From Clostridiales bacterium (GTDB taxonomy: Bacteria > Bacillota > Clostridia > Lachnospirales > Lachnospiraceae), in the NCBI GenBank assembly GCA_019418195.1, contig DYCJ01000068.1, positions 5,101 through 11,513 of the forward strand: a stretch of 6,413 nucleotides of DNA, in the 5' to 3' direction. Both the position numbers and the translations under genes were made by a program. Below, one piece after another: positions 5,341 through 6,413 of the stretch. The notes under the pieces were generated by a model. It saw only the letters and a list, made by a program, of their open reading frames with translations, had not been told where the DNA came from and searched no databases. Each line of letters opens with the position of its first letter. Within the stretch, counting starts at the first letter, position 1.

Positions 5341-6279
5341 ATGAATCAGATCTACCGGAAAAGTCCTTTCTGGAGCCTTGCAGGACCGATGCTCGGATAT
5401 CTTGTAATTCAGTTTGCGGTTCAGTTTGCAGCCCAGCTTGTGATAGAGATGCCATACGTTATGCGGGCGTACGCTGAGATCCTGAGAGGCAGCAGTGATA
5501 CAGTTCCTTCCATGCAGGAACTGCTGAATTCCTATATGCAGACACTTGAGCCGGCTTTTGAGGCAATCGTACGATACCAGGTTGAGATTGCGGCGCTTTC
5601 GGCGCTTGGTACGATCGTGCTGACGGGTATACTGTTTGCCCGTGACAGGAAGCTGGAAGAAAAAATCGGCGTTGTGCTTCCGGAGAAGGCACCGCTGTCA
5701 AAATACTGGACAGTGGTCATTTTCGGAATTGCTGGATGTATTGCTGCCACCTGTTTGATGGCAATGGTGCAGCTGGCGTTTTATGATGAGCAGTATCAGC
5801 AGACTGCACAGATCACATATTCGGCAGGTTTGCTTGTACAGATCATCGGACTGGGGATCATTACTCCAGTAGCAGAAGAACTGATGTTTCGGGGGATTTT
5901 GTATAAGAGATTCCGCGAGCGCCAGGGATTTTGGTATTCGGCTCTATGGTCGGCGCTGCTTTTCTCATTTATGCACTCAAATACGACGCAGATGGTCTAT
6001 ACATTCCTGCTGGGAGTGCTGCTGTCGTATCTGTATGAAAAGTTTGGATCTTTCAAAGCACCTCTGATTCTTCATATCCTGCTTAATACAGGATCAGTAG
6101 TTTTTACAGAGGTGGGAGTATTCCGTTATCTTGCAGGCAGTCCCAGGAGAATGGCGGGGGCGGTCATTGCAGGAGCGTTCCTATGCTCGGTGATGTTTGC
6201 GGTGATCCAGAGGATACCGGTGAGGATTGAAAGCCGTCTGAATACAAATGATACTGACAGACATGATATGTTTTCGTGA
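5341..6279 (+). CDS. CPBP-family intramembrane glutamic endopeptidase (CAAX-protease/Abi-like)
   Basis: A 312-residue integral membrane protein with about seven or eight hydrophobic segments (roughly 14-35, 82-100, 122-146, 162-178, 197-211, 215-232, 238-256, 272-290). All three CPBP motifs are intact: EExxxR at Glu179, Glu180 and Arg184 (EELMFRG); FxxxH at Phe208-His212; and HxxxN at His245-Asn249. In the Rce1-like fold these glutamates and histidines form the active site, so it is predicted to be active. Bacterial members act in bacteriocin immunity, protein secretion or signalling, and the substrate here is unknown. The ATG directly follows the alaX stop (TAAATG), with GAGGTG at 5332-5337 inside the alaX end, so it is very probably cotranslated with alaX. 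The C-terminal tail (about 291-312) is hydrophilic. Last gene of the operon. Confidence 0.92.
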   Translation: MNQIYRKSPFWSLAGPMLGYLVIQFAVQFAAQLVIEMPYVMRAYAEILRGSSDTVPSMQELLNSYMQTLEPAFEAIVRYQVEIAALSALGTIVLTGILFARDRKLEEKIGVVLPEKAPLSKYWTVVIFGIAGCIAATCLMAMVQLAFYDEQYQQTAQITYSAGLLVQIIGLGIITPVAEELMFRGILYKRFRERQGFWYSALWSALLFSFMHSNTTQMVYTFLLGVLLSYLYEKFGSFKAPLILHILLNTGSVVFTEVGVFRYLAGSPRRMAGAVIAGAFLCSVMFAVIQRIPVRIESRLNTNDTDRHDMFS

Positions 6280-6307
6280 ATATTGAGTTGCAGAGGCTTT
6301 GTTTTTA

Positions 6308-6329
6308 TAAAAAAACAATTTTAAATTGT
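6308..6329 (-). terminator. Possible weak minus-strand terminator
   Basis: ACAATTT-T-AAATTGT (6315-6329) is a short AT-rich inverted repeat. On the minus strand it is followed by a run of seven to eight T (6315-6308, interrupted by nothing but the stem end). It could end transcription from a convergent gene to the right of the window, perhaps helped by the GC-rich stem at 6332-6355. The stem is weak and no such gene is visible, so this is tentative. Confidence 0.3.
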
Positions 6330-6331
6330 GT

Positions 6332-6361
6332 GCGGCAGAGGGGTGCTTCTGCCGCTCTTTT
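6332..6361 (+). terminator. Intrinsic terminator of the argS-alaX-CPBP operon
   Basis: A perfect 8-bp GC-rich stem GCGGCAGA (6332-6339) with TCTGCCGC (6348-6355), an 8-nt loop, and then TCTTTTATT. It lies about 50 bp after the CPBP stop codon. Confidence 0.88.
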
Positions 6362-6413
6362 ATTGCGTGAAAAAGGTAAATAAAGCGAAAATAAAGATAA
6401 AATTATATATAAC
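6362..6413. other. AT-rich intergenic sequence at the right edge
   Basis: After the terminator the sequence is A-rich with no open reading frame and no convincing -35/-10 pair. It probably belongs to the upstream region of the next gene. Confidence 0.4.

Noticed and set aside
6299..6316. AT-rich inverted repeat TTGTTTTT...AAAAACAA as a regulatory element
   Set aside because: Low-complexity A and T runs next to an operon end often pair by chance, and nothing else supports a function.

Overview
The window looks like chromosomal DNA from a low-to-mid-GC member of the Bacillota, most likely a Lachnospiraceae-type gut clostridium. This is inferred from the protein style (for example the ArgS N-terminal region and its APERM terminus), strong AGGAGG-like ribosome binding sites, consensus sigma-A promoters and an YtrA/YhcF-type GntR-ABC operon. 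There are no RNA genes, insertion sequences, CRISPR arrays or phage genes.

Layout. The left part (1-1260) holds a minus-strand operon: a short GntR-family repressor, an ABC transporter ATPase overlapping it by 4 bp (ATGA), and the first 16 codons of a membrane permease overlapping the ATPase by 7 bp and leaving the window. Its promoter (TTGACA, 17 bp, TATTAT) is followed directly by a 20-bp inverted repeat over the predicted transcription start, the probable autoregulatory operator. The leader then carries a perfect 30-bp palindrome, a second stem-loop and an A9 run before the GntR ribosome binding site. Also on the minus strand, just upstream of that promoter, lies endonuclease IV (nfo), with all nine metal ligands and its own consensus promoter (TTGAGA, 17 bp, TATAAT). 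Its mRNA should begin almost directly with a 9-bp GC-rich hairpin.

Divergent from nfo is a plus-strand cluster (about 2315-6361): argS (arginyl-tRNA synthetase), an AlaX-type alanyl-tRNA editing protein 7 bp later, and a CPBP-family intramembrane protease starting directly after the alaX stop codon (TAAATG). An intrinsic terminator follows at 6332-6361. An extended -10 promoter upstream of argS places the transcript start near 2350, which favours the GTG start at 2379 over the longer reading frame.

How it fits together. The plus-strand operon combines tRNA charging (ArgS) with clearing of mischarged tRNA(Ala) (AlaX) and a membrane protease of unknown substrate. The minus strand has a base-excision repair enzyme and a ligand-inducible transporter operon. 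I found no clearly new biological system. The most unusual parts are non-coding: the structured leader and operator of the GntR operon, a short imperfect tandem duplication joining the nfo stop codon to the next operon's -35 box, and the hairpin at the 5' end of the nfo transcript.
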